DNA of 64,000 bases from an uncultured Rhodospirillales bacterium (GCA_902777205.1 CACYSU010000002.1:62001-126000); one strand, 5' to 3'. Positions 46,458-56,033 are shown, counted from the stretch's first letter. Numbers and translations are program-made. The notes: generated by a model from the sequence alone, not told the origin.

Positions 46458-47561
46458 TCACCGATTGCGGCGGGCGGACAGGACGGCTTGCGCGACAGCG
46501 GATCGTTGCGCGGCACGGGCGCGGGTCTGCCCGACCGTTATTTTCAAAACCCGCCCCAGCTCGTCCGGATCTTTGACCGCGATCGTCGGAAAGCACTTGT
46601 CCGATTTGTCCGTGACGCGGTTTTTCTCGCCGTTCATCACATGAACGACAAAGACGCGATCCGCCGCGCCTTTGGATTCAAAATAATCGCGCACGGCTTC
46701 AACCATATCGCGGTCGGTGCCGTTTTTTGCCAGACTGTCGCCCAACACCAAAACGGGACCGCCCTTTTCAAACGCCCGATCCAGAAATCCGGACTGCTCC
46801 ACCCCGTTGCGCTTGCTTTGATTTTTGGAACGGATTTCCATCGACCCCGTCGGTTCGACCGTGTAAAACAGTGCGCCGTTCGGATTTTCGGGCGCGGATT
46901 CGTTTTTCGACCCGTCGGGGTTGCGGCCGGACATAATCCGTTTCATGCGCGTATCAACAAAAGCGAACATCTCTTTGCCTTTATCAGGCGATTCCTTGAT
47001 AAATTCCGCCAGATTCAGATAACTCAAATGCTTTTTGTATTCGGCGAGGATTTTGCCGCGCGACTCCGGCCAACGCTTGAAAATTTCCTGTTTCAACGCC
47101 AAAACGCCTTCCCCGACGTAACGCTCGAATTTCTGTTCTTTCAGCGCGTCTTCAGGCGTCGCGGCGCGGCGCAAAACCCGCGTTTTCCCGTTTTCGACGA
47201 CCAAACGTCCGTGGCCGGCGACGGCGGAGGCGTTTTCAAATTCCTTCACGCCGCCCAACAAATCATGGAAAGCCCCGTCCGGCATCTTTTCCCCCGTCAC
47301 GTCGTTGACGCGCGCGTCCGCCCAATGCCGTCCGGTCACGATGAAATACGCCCCGCCCGTTTCGGGCAAAGCCGTCAGCGCGCGGCGGATGTCGGGTTGC
47401 ATATAGCATCCGTCCTTACCGGTTTCCGCCTTGTTTTCCGCCGCGTAATCCGCGTTTTTTTCAACGCACGAGGTCATATCCAGATCCGTAAAGACGGTAA
47501 CGGGCTTTTCCCCCGCCTGTTTCAGCAAACGGGACAAATTCCGGCGCGAAGCGGCATCCAT
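46458..47561 (-). CDS. HAD-superfamily phosphatase, class IIB-like
   Basis: A 367-residue hydrolase. HAD motif I is FTDLDMT (nucleophile Asp26, acid Asp28), motif II IVTGRHW (Thr76), and motif IV VLGDSLAKNGTDRDM. A large cap (about 95-250) sits between them, as in class IIB enzymes such as trehalose-phosphate or sucrose-phosphate phosphatases. A basic segment KNQSKRNGVEQSGF probably carries the motif III Lys. No synthase partner is adjacent, so the sugar phosphate is unknown. ATG 47561 has AAGGATT directly before; candidate promoter at 47592-47621. Confidence 0.78.
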   Translation of the reverse strand: MDAASRRNLSRLLKQAGEKPVTVFTDLDMTSCVEKNADYAAENKAETGKDGCYMQPDIRRALTALPETGGAYFIVTGRHWADARVNDVTGEKMPDGAFHDLLGGVKEFENASAVAGHGRLVVENGKTRVLRRAATPEDALKEQKFERYVGEGVLALKQEIFKRWPESRGKILAEYKKHLSYLNLAEFIKESPDKGKEMFAFVDTRMKRIMSGRNPDGSKNESAPENPNGALFYTVEPTGSMEIRSKNQSKRNGVEQSGFLDRAFEKGGPVLVLGDSLAKNGTDRDMVEAVRDYFESKGAADRVFVVHVMNGEKNRVTDKSDKCFPTIAVKDPDELGRVLKITVGQTRARAAQRSAVAQAVLSARRNR

Positions 47562-47591
47562 AATCCTTAAATCCTTCTATTGTTTTTTCAA

Positions 47592-47621
47592 AGTATATCA
47601 TACATCCCCGCCTGTTGTTAA
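47592..47621 (-). promoter_or_regulatory. candidate promoter of the HAD gene
   Basis: On the minus strand TTAACA (complement of 47616-47621) and TATACT (complement of 47592-47597) are 18 bases apart, about 30 bases before the start codon. Confidence 0.45.
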
Positions 47622-47638
47622 ATTTTTTTTAAGCCCGC

Positions 47639-47651
47639 CGAGTCAGACTCG
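47639..47651. promoter_or_regulatory. palindrome ahead of the flagellar mini-cluster
   Basis: CGAGTCAGACTCG is a perfect 13-base palindrome about a central A, followed by a further pair CGACT / AGTCG ending ten bases before the fhlB ATG. It could be an operator or a leader hairpin. Confidence 0.45.
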
Positions 47652-47674
47652 ACTTGAAAGAAACGGAGTCGGAT

Positions 47675-47962
47675 ATGGCGCAGGAAAAACGCACCGTCGC
47701 GGCGGCTTTGAAATTTGATCCGGAAACGGGGGAAACGCCCACGGTCGTCGCCAACGGGTACGGGCACGTCGCCGAACGGATTTTGGATCTGGCGTTCGCC
47801 GCGGGGATCAAAGTCCGTCGGGACGCCGATCTGGCGGAAATTCTGGCGGCCGTCGATCTGGACGCGGAAATCCCGCCCGAAGCGTTCGCCGCCGTCGCCG
47901 AAATTCTTTCCTACATTTATGAATTGAACGCTTCCGCCGAAGCAAAGGGGCAGACAGAATGA
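47675..47962 (+). CDS. FhlB-like flagellar export switch protein (FlhB C-terminal domain homologue)
   Basis: A 95-residue stand-alone version of the cytoplasmic domain of FlhB. The core TVAAALKFDPETGETPTVVA, then RILDLAFAAGIKVRRDADLA and AVDLDAEIPPEAFAAVAEIL match FhlB/YscU C-terminal proteins. The autocleavage NPTH motif of FlhB is replaced, as in other FhlB proteins. In flagellar systems it can partly replace the FlhB C-domain in switching export specificity. ATG 47675 has GGAG seven bases before; a TTG at 47654 is less likely. Its end overlaps the next gene (ATGA). Confidence 0.85.
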   Translation: MAQEKRTVAAALKFDPETGETPTVVANGYGHVAERILDLAFAAGIKVRRDADLAEILAAVDLDAEIPPEAFAAVAEILSYIYELNASAEAKGQTE

Positions 47963-48219
47963 CATCGACATCCGACATTCAATCCGAAATGGAAAAGGCG
48001 TCCGCCCTGTTGACGGCGGCGACCGATTTGATGAACGCCGGCCGGCTGGTGGACATCGCGTCGCTGAAAAACATGGTCGATTCGATCTGCCAATCCGTCA
48101 AATCGGCCGGATACGCGCCGTGCGCCCCGTTGAAACCGTTGATGATCCGGCTGAACGAACAAATGGATTCGTTCCGCCGCGCGATGGACGACCGGTACGG
48201 CGCCCTGACCCGAATTTGA
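47959..48219 (+). CDS. small helical protein in the flagellar cluster
   Basis: An 86-residue, almost entirely helical, acidic protein (MEKASALLTAATDLMNAGRL and LKPLMIRLNEQMDSFRRAMD). I do not recognise a named family. Size, helicity and position between fhlB and fliO suggest a flagellar export chaperone or a FlgN/FliT-like helper; this is inference from context. It overlaps fhlB by four bases. Confidence 0.65.
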   Translation: MTSTSDIQSEMEKASALLTAATDLMNAGRLVDIASLKNMVDSICQSVKSAGYAPCAPLKPLMIRLNEQMDSFRRAMDDRYGALTRI

Positions 48220-48229
48220 AGGAAATCAT

Positions 48230-48544
48230 ATGGAACGCGAACCCTCTTTTCTCTTGGCGTTTTTAGGGCTGGTTTTTGTCGTCGGGATCATTTTCCTGCT
48301 GTCGTACCTGTTCAAACGGTTCGGCGGCGGTTTGATCGCCGGCCTGCCCGCCATGAAAAAATCCGGCACGGTGGAATTGCTGGAAATCAAACCCGTCGAT
48401 CCGAAAAACCGGCTGGTTCTGGCGCGGTGCAAAGGCAGGGAATACCTGCTGCTGACGGGGGAAACGAACACGGTGGTTGATTCTTTCGCCGCAAACGGGG
48501 ATAATGACGGCCGGAATTTCGGGGACGAATTGATTGATGCTTAA
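48230..48544 (+). CDS. fliO: flagellar biosynthesis protein FliO
   Basis: A 104-residue membrane protein that helps assemble the FliP core of the flagellar type III export gate. One membrane helix (about 7-30, LLAFLGLVFVVGIIFLLSYL) is followed by a small soluble domain with VELLEIKPVDPKNRLVLARC and YLLLTGETNTVV, the typical FliO pattern. It has AAGGAAA ahead of the ATG, ten bases after the previous stop, and overlaps fliP by eight bases. Confidence 0.85.
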   Translation: MEREPSFLLAFLGLVFVVGIIFLLSYLFKRFGGGLIAGLPAMKKSGTVELLEIKPVDPKNRLVLARCKGREYLLLTGETNTVVDSFAANGDNDGRNFGDELIDA

Positions 48545-49268
48545 GAAAATCGCGATCGCTTTAACGGTTTTGTGCCTGACGGCTTTGCCCGCCGCCGCGC
48601 AAAGCGTCAATATTGATCTGGGCGACACGGGCGGGTCGTCCACCGCCAGAATCGTCCAGCTGGTTTTGCTGCTGACGGTGCTGTCCGTCGCCCCCAGCAT
48701 TTTGATCATGGTCACGTCGTTCACGCGCATCGCCGTCGTTCTCTCGATCACGCGGCAGGCGCTGGGCACGTCGCAAACCCCGTCCAACATAGTGCTGGTC
48801 GCTTTGGCGCTGTTCATGACGGGGTTCATCATGACCCCGACGTTTGAAAAGGCGTGGGACAACGGCATCCACCCGTTGATCGAAGAACGGATCGAAACGA
48901 AAACCGCCGTCGAACGCACCGTCGCCCCGTTCAAGGAATTCATGCTGAAAAACGTCCGTGAAAAGGATTTGCAGCTGTTTATGGACTTTTCCAAAACGCC
49001 CGAAGTCGAAAAACCCGAAGACACGCCGCTGACATCGTTGGTGCCGGCGTTTATGATCAGCGAACTGCGCCGCGCTTTTGAAATCGGATTTCTGATTTTC
49101 GTGCCGTTTCTGATCATCGACATGGTGGTGGCGTCCGTGCTGATGAGCATGGGGATGATGATGCTGCCGCCGTCCATGCTGTCCATGCCGTTCAAACTGA
49201 TTTTCTTCGTCGTCGTTGACGGGTGGTATATGCTGGTCGGCAGTCTGGTCAAAAGCTTCGCGACATGA
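48537..49268 (+). CDS. fliP: flagellar biosynthesis protein FliP
   Basis: Core subunit of the flagellar export gate. The 243-residue protein has a cleavable signal (ALTVLCLTALPAAAQS), then SILIMVTSFTRIAVVLSITR, LVALALFMTGFIMTPTFEKA and the C-terminal LVPAFMISELRRAFEIGFLI and MMMLPPSMLSMPFKLIFFVV, all diagnostic of FliP. No fliQ, fliR or flhA follows; the next feature is a tRNA gene, so this is a small detached flagellar cluster. Confidence 0.96.
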   Translation: MLKKIAIALTVLCLTALPAAAQSVNIDLGDTGGSSTARIVQLVLLLTVLSVAPSILIMVTSFTRIAVVLSITRQALGTSQTPSNIVLVALALFMTGFIMTPTFEKAWDNGIHPLIEERIETKTAVERTVAPFKEFMLKNVREKDLQLFMDFSKTPEVEKPEDTPLTSLVPAFMISELRRAFEIGFLIFVPFLIIDMVVASVLMSMGMMMLPPSMLSMPFKLIFFVVVDGWYMLVGSLVKSFAT

Positions 49269-49285
49269 CGTGAATAAAATAAAGC

Positions 49286-49314
49286 TTGCCAGACATTGGG
49301 TTTCGGGATAAACA
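49286..49314 (+). promoter_or_regulatory. candidate promoter of tRNA-Arg
   Basis: TTGCCA (49286-49291) and TAAACA (49309-49314) are 17 bases apart and end 11 bases before the tRNA. Confidence 0.6.
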
Positions 49315-49325
49315 ATAAAGCGTGT

Positions 49326-49402
49326 GGTCCCGTAGCTCAGCTGGATAGAGCAACAGCCTTCTAAGCTGTGGGTCCCGCGTTCGAATCGCGGCGGGATCAC
49401 CA
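49326..49402 (+). tRNA. tRNA-Arg (anticodon TCT)
   Basis: A 77-base cloverleaf: acceptor GGTCCCG pairs with CGGGATC (one G-T), the D-arm GCTC..GAGC is present, anticodon stem ACAGC/GCTGT holds loop CTTCTAA, and T-arm GCGTTCGAATCGC. CCA is encoded at 49400-49402. The TCT anticodon reads AGA/AGG arginine codons. Confidence 0.95.
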
Positions 49403-49407
49403 AAATA

Positions 49408-49434
49408 AAAACCCTCGACTTGTTCGAGGGTTTT
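49408..49434. terminator. terminator after tRNA-Arg
   Basis: Perfect 11-bp stem AAAACCCTCGA / TCGAGGGTTTT with a CTTGT loop, six bases past the tRNA. T-runs exist on both strands. Confidence 0.88.
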
Positions 49435-49482
49435 GTTTTGCGGCATTTTTTCAGAAATTCACGTCCACGATCTCTTTCAACA

Positions 49483-49562
49483 GAATCACGTTTTTCCGAT
49501 ATAATTCTACCTTGAAAATCACGTTTTTCAATATGGAATACGCCGCGAAAATCACGTTTTTC
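49483..49562. repeat. three 16-bp elements at exact 33-bp spacing
   Basis: GAAAATCACGTTTTTC occurs at 49514-49529 and 49547-49562, and a variant with the same ATCACGTTTTTC core at 49485-49496. The cores start 33 bases apart (49485, 49518, 49551). A weaker TCACGT copy lies at 49459. The element is a partial palindrome (GAAAA...TTTTC), and the 33-bp step keeps copies on nearly the same face of the helix. It lies between the tRNA terminator and the rodA stop. Function unknown; binding-site array, promoter cluster or coding remnant (11-codon period) are possible. Confidence 0.8.
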
Positions 49563-49581
49563 TGAAAAAGCGTCTTCGTTT

Positions 49582-50736
49582 TTAATCGTCGTAGGCGCCG
49601 CGGCGGCCGATCTGAACGTCGCGGTTGACGTTGACGCATTCGATCAAACCGAACGAAAACATCAGGGTCAGCATCACGGTTCCGCCGTAGGAAATCATCG
49701 GCAGCGGTACGCCGACGACGGGCAGCAGCCCCATCACCATGGCGATATTGATGAACACGTACAAAAACAGGTTCATGGTCAGCCCCAACGCCAGCAACCG
49801 CCCGAAAAAGCTGGAAGAACGGAACGCGATGACATACCCGTAGAAAATCAATGCCAGATACAGCAACAGCAACGACACCGACCCGACCAAACCGAATTCT
49901 TCGGCCAAAACGGTAAATATGAAGTCCGTCTGTTTTTCCGGCAGGAAATTCAGCCGGCTTTGCGTCCCCTGCAAAAATCCTTTGCCGAACACGCCGCCCG
50001 ACCCCAGCGTGATTTTTGATTGCAGGATGTGGTATCCCTTGCCCAGCGGATCGCGTTCGGGATCAAGAAAAGTGAACACGCGTTCCTTTTGATAATCGTG
50101 CAGAAACCGCCACCCGATCGGAATGGAAACCAGCCCCGCCACCCCCAGCGCGGCGAATTTCCACATTTGCACGCCCACCAGAAAAAACAGCGACAGCGAC
50201 CCCGCGCCCATCAGCACCGCCGTGCCCAAATCGGGCTGTTTCAGCACCAGCGCAACAGGCAGCAACACCATGAACGACGGAATGACAATCGACGACATCG
50301 TCATCATTTCCTGCAACGAACTGCCGTGGAAATAGCGCGACAAGGCCAAGATCAGCGCGATTTTCATCAATTCGGACGGCTGCACCTTGATAAATCCCAG
50401 ATTCAGCCAGCGCTGCGCCCCCATTGCGTCGTGGCCGAAAAATTCGACGATGAACAGCAGGATCAAAGCCCCGACATAAAAAACATACGCGTATTTCAGC
50501 CAGAACCGCAAGTCTATCATCGCGACGGCCAGCATGATCGCGAACCCCAGCCAGAAACGGGAAAACTGGCGGCTGGCCCACGGGTTCCAACCGCCGTTCG
50601 CGGCGGCGTACAAAACGACGAACCCCGTCAGCGCGACCATGCAGATCAGAAAGATGTAGCACCAGCTGAGCCGCATGAACCGTTCTTTCAGCGTCATATT
50701 GGCATTGCGCAGCCGGAAAGAGGAAAAATCCGCCAT
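49582..50736 (-). CDS. rodA: peptidoglycan glycosyltransferase RodA
   Basis: SEDS-family polymerase that extends glycan strands during cell elongation with PBP2. The 384-residue protein has about ten TM segments. Family signatures are seen: GAQRWLNLGFIKVQPSELMK, VLKQPDLGTAVLMGAGSLSL and the C-terminal PVVGVPLPMISYGGTVMLTL. Its ATG overlaps the PBP2 stop (TAATG). Confidence 0.96.
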   Translation of the reverse strand: MADFSSFRLRNANMTLKERFMRLSWCYIFLICMVALTGFVVLYAAANGGWNPWASRQFSRFWLGFAIMLAVAMIDLRFWLKYAYVFYVGALILLFIVEFFGHDAMGAQRWLNLGFIKVQPSELMKIALILALSRYFHGSSLQEMMTMSSIVIPSFMVLLPVALVLKQPDLGTAVLMGAGSLSLFFLVGVQMWKFAALGVAGLVSIPIGWRFLHDYQKERVFTFLDPERDPLGKGYHILQSKITLGSGGVFGKGFLQGTQSRLNFLPEKQTDFIFTVLAEEFGLVGSVSLLLLYLALIFYGYVIAFRSSSFFGRLLALGLTMNLFLYVFINIAMVMGLLPVVGVPLPMISYGGTVMLTLMFSFGLIECVNVNRDVQIGRRGAYDD

Positions 50737-52601
50737 TACAATTTCTCCGCGTTTTTCTTAAAGGTTTTGGGCGTTTTCGCCGCCGGATCGAATTTCAGCG
50801 CCGCTTCCATGATCGCGCGGGCGATCGGCGCCGCCGATGTCGAACCGCCGCCGCCGTGTTCGACCACCACCGCCAAAGCGTACCGCGGATTGTCCGTCGG
50901 ACCGAAAGAAACAAACAAAGCGTGGTTCCGTTCCTCCCACGGGATTTCGTCCTGACGGCGCATCCCCTGTTCGCGTTCTTTCATGGAAATGCGTTTGACC
51001 TGCGTCGTCCCCGTTTTGCCGGCGATCATTTTGCCGTCAACGTTCAGGCGCGCCGTTTTCGCCGTTCCTTTGGGGTTGTTGACCACCTCGAACATCCCGT
51101 CGCGCATCATCTGCAAATAATTTTTGGGAATGTTCAGGTATTCGCCTTTACATTCCGACGGGCTGCGGTCGTCCGGCACGACCAGCGTCGGTTTGACCTT
51201 GTATCCGTCGTTGGCCAGAATCGCCGTCATCACCGCCAGCTGGATCGGCGTCGCCAGCACATATCCCTGCCCGATGCCCGTGTTGTACGTGTCGCCCTGC
51301 AGCCATTGTTCGCCCAAAATCAGCTCTTTCCACCGCCGCGTCGGCATCAGCCCCGATTTTTCCCCCGGCAGGTCGATTCCCGTCGGCATTCCGAACCCGA
51401 ACCGTTTGGCCATGGCGGAAATCTTGTCAATGCCCGTGCGGCGCGCGACTTCGTAAAAATAGATGTCGCACGAATGCATCAAGGCCTCTTTCAAATCGAC
51501 GTTGCCGTGCCCCGCCGGTTTCCAGCAATGGAACCGGTGCGCGCCCATCATGATGTGCCCGCCGCAGAAAATCTTCGTGTCCGGCCGGATGACGCCGGCT
51601 TCCAACGCGGCCAGCGCGACGATCATCTTGAACGTCGATCCGGGGGAATACAGACCGCCCAACGCTTTGTTCAACAAAGGATTGCGCTCGTTGGACGACA
51701 GCTCTTTCCATTCGTCCGGCGTCAATCCGCGGTTGAATTTGTTGGGATCGAAACTGGGCGTTGACACCAGCGCCAGCACTTCGCCCGTGTAAATGTCCAG
51801 CAAAACGGCCGCGCCGCTTTCGTTTTTCATTTTTTTATAGGCGACTTCCTGAATCCGCATATCAATCGTCAGCGGCAAAGTCGTTCCGGGGACGCCTTCG
51901 TCGCGTTCGATTTCGCGGATGACGCGGCCGACGGCGTTGACTTCGACGCGCTGCGCCCCCTCTTTGCCGCACAAAGCCGTGTTGTATTGCAGCTCGATGC
52001 CCGATTTGCCGACGCGGAACCCCGGCAGACGCAGTAAAGGCTTGCCGGCGGCGATTTCCTCTTCCGACACGGCACCGACGTACCCGACGATGTGGGCGGC
52101 GGATTCGTTAAAGGGGTAATGACGGCTGAGCCCCTCGTCAATGATGATGCCGGGCAGATCCGGCGCGTTCAGCTGAATCGCGGCCATTTGCTCCCACGTC
52201 AGGTTTTCGCGGATCGTCACGGGCGTGAAATCGCGCGACCGGCGGACATCCTTGCGGATGCGCTGAATTTCGCCGTCCGTCAGCGGCAGAATCTTGTTCA
52301 AAGCGTCCAGCGTCGCGTTCAAATTGCCTTCGGTCTGTTCGGAAATGACCAGCACGCGGAAATTCTGGTTGTTTTGCGCCATGGGCTGGCCGAACCGGTC
52401 GAAAATCAACCCGCGCGGCGGCGCCAGCAAACGCGTGCTGATGCGGTTTTCCTCCGCCAGCGTTTTATAACGGTCGGATTCCAGCACCTGCAGATAATAC
52501 ATCCGCCCCAACAGAATCGACGACAGGAACAGCTGCGAACCGGCCAGCATCGCCGCCCGTCGGGTCAGCATTTTCCCCTTGTCACCGTCCCGCGTAATCA
52601 T
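50736..52601 (-). CDS. mrdA: penicillin-binding protein 2 (elongation transpeptidase)
   Basis: Class B PBP that cross-links peptidoglycan made by RodA in side-wall growth. The 621-residue protein has an N-terminal TM (about 15-36), a dimerisation domain starting RGLIFDRFGQPMAQN, and the transpeptidase with Ser322 in STFK, SCD (377-379) and KTG (529-531). ATG 52601 overlaps the mreD stop and has AGGGA close before; the open frame up to 52664 lies inside mreD and is not used. Confidence 0.96.
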   Translation of the reverse strand: MITRDGDKGKMLTRRAAMLAGSQLFLSSILLGRMYYLQVLESDRYKTLAEENRISTRLLAPPRGLIFDRFGQPMAQNNQNFRVLVISEQTEGNLNATLDALNKILPLTDGEIQRIRKDVRRSRDFTPVTIRENLTWEQMAAIQLNAPDLPGIIIDEGLSRHYPFNESAAHIVGYVGAVSEEEIAAGKPLLRLPGFRVGKSGIELQYNTALCGKEGAQRVEVNAVGRVIREIERDEGVPGTTLPLTIDMRIQEVAYKKMKNESGAAVLLDIYTGEVLALVSTPSFDPNKFNRGLTPDEWKELSSNERNPLLNKALGGLYSPGSTFKMIVALAALEAGVIRPDTKIFCGGHIMMGAHRFHCWKPAGHGNVDLKEALMHSCDIYFYEVARRTGIDKISAMAKRFGFGMPTGIDLPGEKSGLMPTRRWKELILGEQWLQGDTYNTGIGQGYVLATPIQLAVMTAILANDGYKVKPTLVVPDDRSPSECKGEYLNIPKNYLQMMRDGMFEVVNNPKGTAKTARLNVDGKMIAGKTGTTQVKRISMKEREQGMRRQDEIPWEERNHALFVSFGPTDNPRYALAVVVEHGGGGSTSAAPIARAIMEAALKFDPAAKTPKTFKKNAEKL

Positions 52602-53134
52602 TTTTCCCTGTCCGACAGATAAACGTGCAGTTTCGCGCATGGCCACGACACCAGCGGATAGCACAACAACAACAGCAAATAGCTGATGAACGCGATCAAA
52701 ACGGGCGTGAACACCGCGTAGTTAATCGAAACGAACAGCCATTTCAGAAAACACGCGCCGGCGGAAAACACGGCGAACCCGAACCACACGAACGAAAACG
52801 GGCGGCCGGCCAAAAACCGTCGCTGGCTGCCCGCCGTCAGGTAGAACAGCGTAAAGACCAGCGTGTTGATCCCCAGCGGCGTCCCGTCCAGAAAATCCAG
52901 AAAAACGCCGGTCGCGAACGCGCTTAAAATCGAAAAGTCGTACGGCCTGTAGATCGCCCAGTAAAACACCGGAACCAACGTCAGGGACGGCCGCACGGAC
53001 GAATACCCCGGCAGATACGTCGGCGCGACGGAAAACAGCAGGATCAGCACGGTCAGGATCTTCGGCGAATACCGCCGCAGCAGCGCCGCGCACCGTTCGT
53101 TCCACGGCTGGTTTGTCAACGGGAGTTTTCGCAT
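52598..53134 (-). CDS. mreD: rod shape-determining protein MreD
   Basis: A 178-residue inner-membrane protein with about five hydrophobic segments; motif FATGVFLDFLDGTPLGINTL is typical of MreD. It links MreC and the elongasome to MreB. The start overlaps mreC by 19 bases. Confidence 0.92.
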   Translation of the reverse strand: MRKLPLTNQPWNERCAALLRRYSPKILTVLILLFSVAPTYLPGYSSVRPSLTLVPVFYWAIYRPYDFSILSAFATGVFLDFLDGTPLGINTLVFTLFYLTAGSQRRFLAGRPFSFVWFGFAVFSAGACFLKWLFVSINYAVFTPVLIAFISYLLLLLCYPLVSWPCAKLHVYLSDREK

Positions 53135-53985
53135 ATCGGATCCGGTAACAATCCCGACAGGCCGTAATCGACGATGCGCACCATTTCCAGTCGGCTGCGG
53201 TTGAAGAAAGGACGGACTTTGATCACGCCGTCATTGACGGAAACGATCACGCCGACCGGCAATCCGGCGGGATAGACCCCCGCGATCCCCGACGTGACGA
53301 TCCGGTCGCCGACGGCGACTTTGGTGTGGTTGGGCAAAGACACCAGCTGCGGATATTCCGTGTTGTCGCCCGACAGGATCGCGGGCGTGTCCAACGGTTC
53401 GATTTTCACCGGCACGCGCGAGTTGATGTCCGTGATCATCAAAATTCTGGCGGCGTTGATGCCGACCGAAGCGATCCGGCCGACCAGCCCGTCGCCCGTT
53501 AAAACGACGTTGCCCTTTTCGATTTCCTGTTTCTGCCCGACGAAAGCGATCAGGGATTGCGCGAACGCGTTGCCCGTGTCGGCGATGACGCGCGACGTGA
53601 TCGAAACGGCGGGCGGCGGCGGAACATAGTTCAGCAGGTCGATCAGATAGGCGTTTTCCTTGCGCAGCTGTTCGGTGTCCAGCCGGATCATGTTCAATTC
53701 GCGGTTTTCCGCGCGCAAACGGGCGTTTTCCTGCCGGATCGACACCAATTCGTGCATATTCTGCATAAAACGGGACGCCAGTTCCGCCGGCCTTGACAGC
53801 AGGGACAGAACGGGCGTCGCGATATCGTTGAACAGGACTTGCGCCTTTTCGACCAGAACCGTGTCGGCTTTGCCCAACAGCATCAACCCGAACGCCGCCA
53901 TCACCAGCCCCAAAACGGCGAACCGGCGCAGTTTCGATTTGATCCGGTAAAGGGATTCCGTATTGCCGGAATGCTGTTTTCCCAT
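53116..53985 (-). CDS. mreC: rod shape-determining protein MreC
   Basis: A 289-residue bitopic protein: one TM (about 24-44), a coiled coil (about 72-112, VSIRQENARLRAENRELNMI) and a beta-rich periplasmic domain (VVLTGDGLVGRIASVGINAA, VGDRIVTSGIAGVYPAGLPV). It activates PBP2-RodA in the family scheme. It follows mreB by 23 bases. Confidence 0.94.
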   Translation of the reverse strand: MGKQHSGNTESLYRIKSKLRRFAVLGLVMAAFGLMLLGKADTVLVEKAQVLFNDIATPVLSLLSRPAELASRFMQNMHELVSIRQENARLRAENRELNMIRLDTEQLRKENAYLIDLLNYVPPPPAVSITSRVIADTGNAFAQSLIAFVGQKQEIEKGNVVLTGDGLVGRIASVGINAARILMITDINSRVPVKIEPLDTPAILSGDNTEYPQLVSLPNHTKVAVGDRIVTSGIAGVYPAGLPVGVIVSVNDGVIKVRPFFNRSRLEMVRIVDYGLSGLLPDPICENSR

Positions 53986-54008
53986 GACGGCCTGCCGACG
54001 GGAAAAGG

Positions 54009-55139
<1,131 letters not shown>

Positions 55140-56033
55140 CTACTCCAGAAAGTGTAAAGCGTCGGTTAATGCGTCGGGACTTTTTGCGTCGGAAACGACA
55201 CAATCCGCGCAAAAACGGTGTTTGAACCATGTGATTTGGCGTTTGGCGTAGTTGCGGGTCATCTGGCGGGCGTGATCGGCGGCTTCGTCCCGCGTTATTA
55301 TCCCGTTTAAAAACGCCGCGATCTCCCGAACGCCGACGGCTTTTAAAATCAGGCTGTCCGGCGGCGGGTTTTTCGCCAACAACGTGCGCACCTCGTCAAC
55401 GGCCGCGCTTTGCATCATCCGGTCGAACCGGCGGTCGCACCGGCCGTACAGTTCCGCGCGCGGCGGATCGGTCAAAATACAAAAGAAATCGGCCTCGACG
55501 GCCTTTTCATACGGCAGGCTTTGCCAGTACGTCACGGATTTCCCCGTTTGCGCCAACACTTCGGCGGCGCGCAGGACGCGCTGCGGATCGGTGAAGGAAA
55601 AAGCCGGATCCTTTTTTTGAAAATCCGCCAAAAACCGGTCGAAGCCCAGTGTTTCACATTCGTCGCGGACGGCGCGGCGCACGGCTTCGTCCGCCTGCGG
55701 CACGGGGGAAATGCCGTTGATCAGCGTTTGCAGGTAAAATCCCGTTCCGCCGACGACAACGGGCGTTTTACCGCTTTCCCGCGCCTTTTGAATTTCGTTC
55801 GCGGCCGCCCGCACCCATTTGAAAACGGAAAAGTCCGCGTCGGGTTCCAAAAAACCGTAAAGCCTGTGAGGGACGCCGCGTTCCTCCTGTTCCGTCGGGC
55901 GCGCGGTCAGGGTCGGCACGTCGCGGTACACCTGCATACTGTCGGCGTTGATGACGACCCCGTCCGCCGCCGCGGCCAAACCGGCCGCCAGCGCGGATTT
56001 TCCGGACGCCGTCGGCCCTGCGACAACTATCAC
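55140..56033 (-). CDS. miaA: tRNA dimethylallyltransferase
   Basis: Adds the isopentenyl group to A37 of tRNAs reading UNN codons. The protein has the P-loop GPTASGKSAL near its start, DSMQVYRDVPTLTARPT, GTGFYLQTLINGI, LILKAVGVREIAAFLNG and the tRNA-binding end NYAKRQITWFKHRF. The best start is GTG 56033, with GGAAA upstream, giving 297 residues that begin just before the P-loop. An ATG at 56105 would run into the divergent DUF1015 gene and is less likely. The gap to that gene is then only 61 bases. Confidence 0.9.
   Translation of the reverse strand: MIVVAGPTASGKSALAAGLAAAADGVVINADSMQVYRDVPTLTARPTEQEERGVPHRLYGFLEPDADFSVFKWVRAAANEIQKARESGKTPVVVGGTGFYLQTLINGISPVPQADEAVRRAVRDECETLGFDRFLADFQKKDPAFSFTDPQRVLRAAEVLAQTGKSVTYWQSLPYEKAVEADFFCILTDPPRAELYGRCDRRFDRMMQSAAVDEVRTLLAKNPPPDSLILKAVGVREIAAFLNGIITRDEAADHARQMTRNYAKRQITWFKHRFCADCVVSDAKSPDALTDALHFLE

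Noticed and set aside
49249-49446. Minus-strand reading frame across the tRNA (contains GDPAAIRTRDPQ)
   Set aside because: This is the well-known spurious product of reading a tRNA-Arg gene and its terminator antisense.
49483-49562. Three spaced repeats as a CRISPR array
   Set aside because: Repeats are 16 bp with about 17-bp spacers and only three copies, far below CRISPR dimensions, and no cas gene is present.
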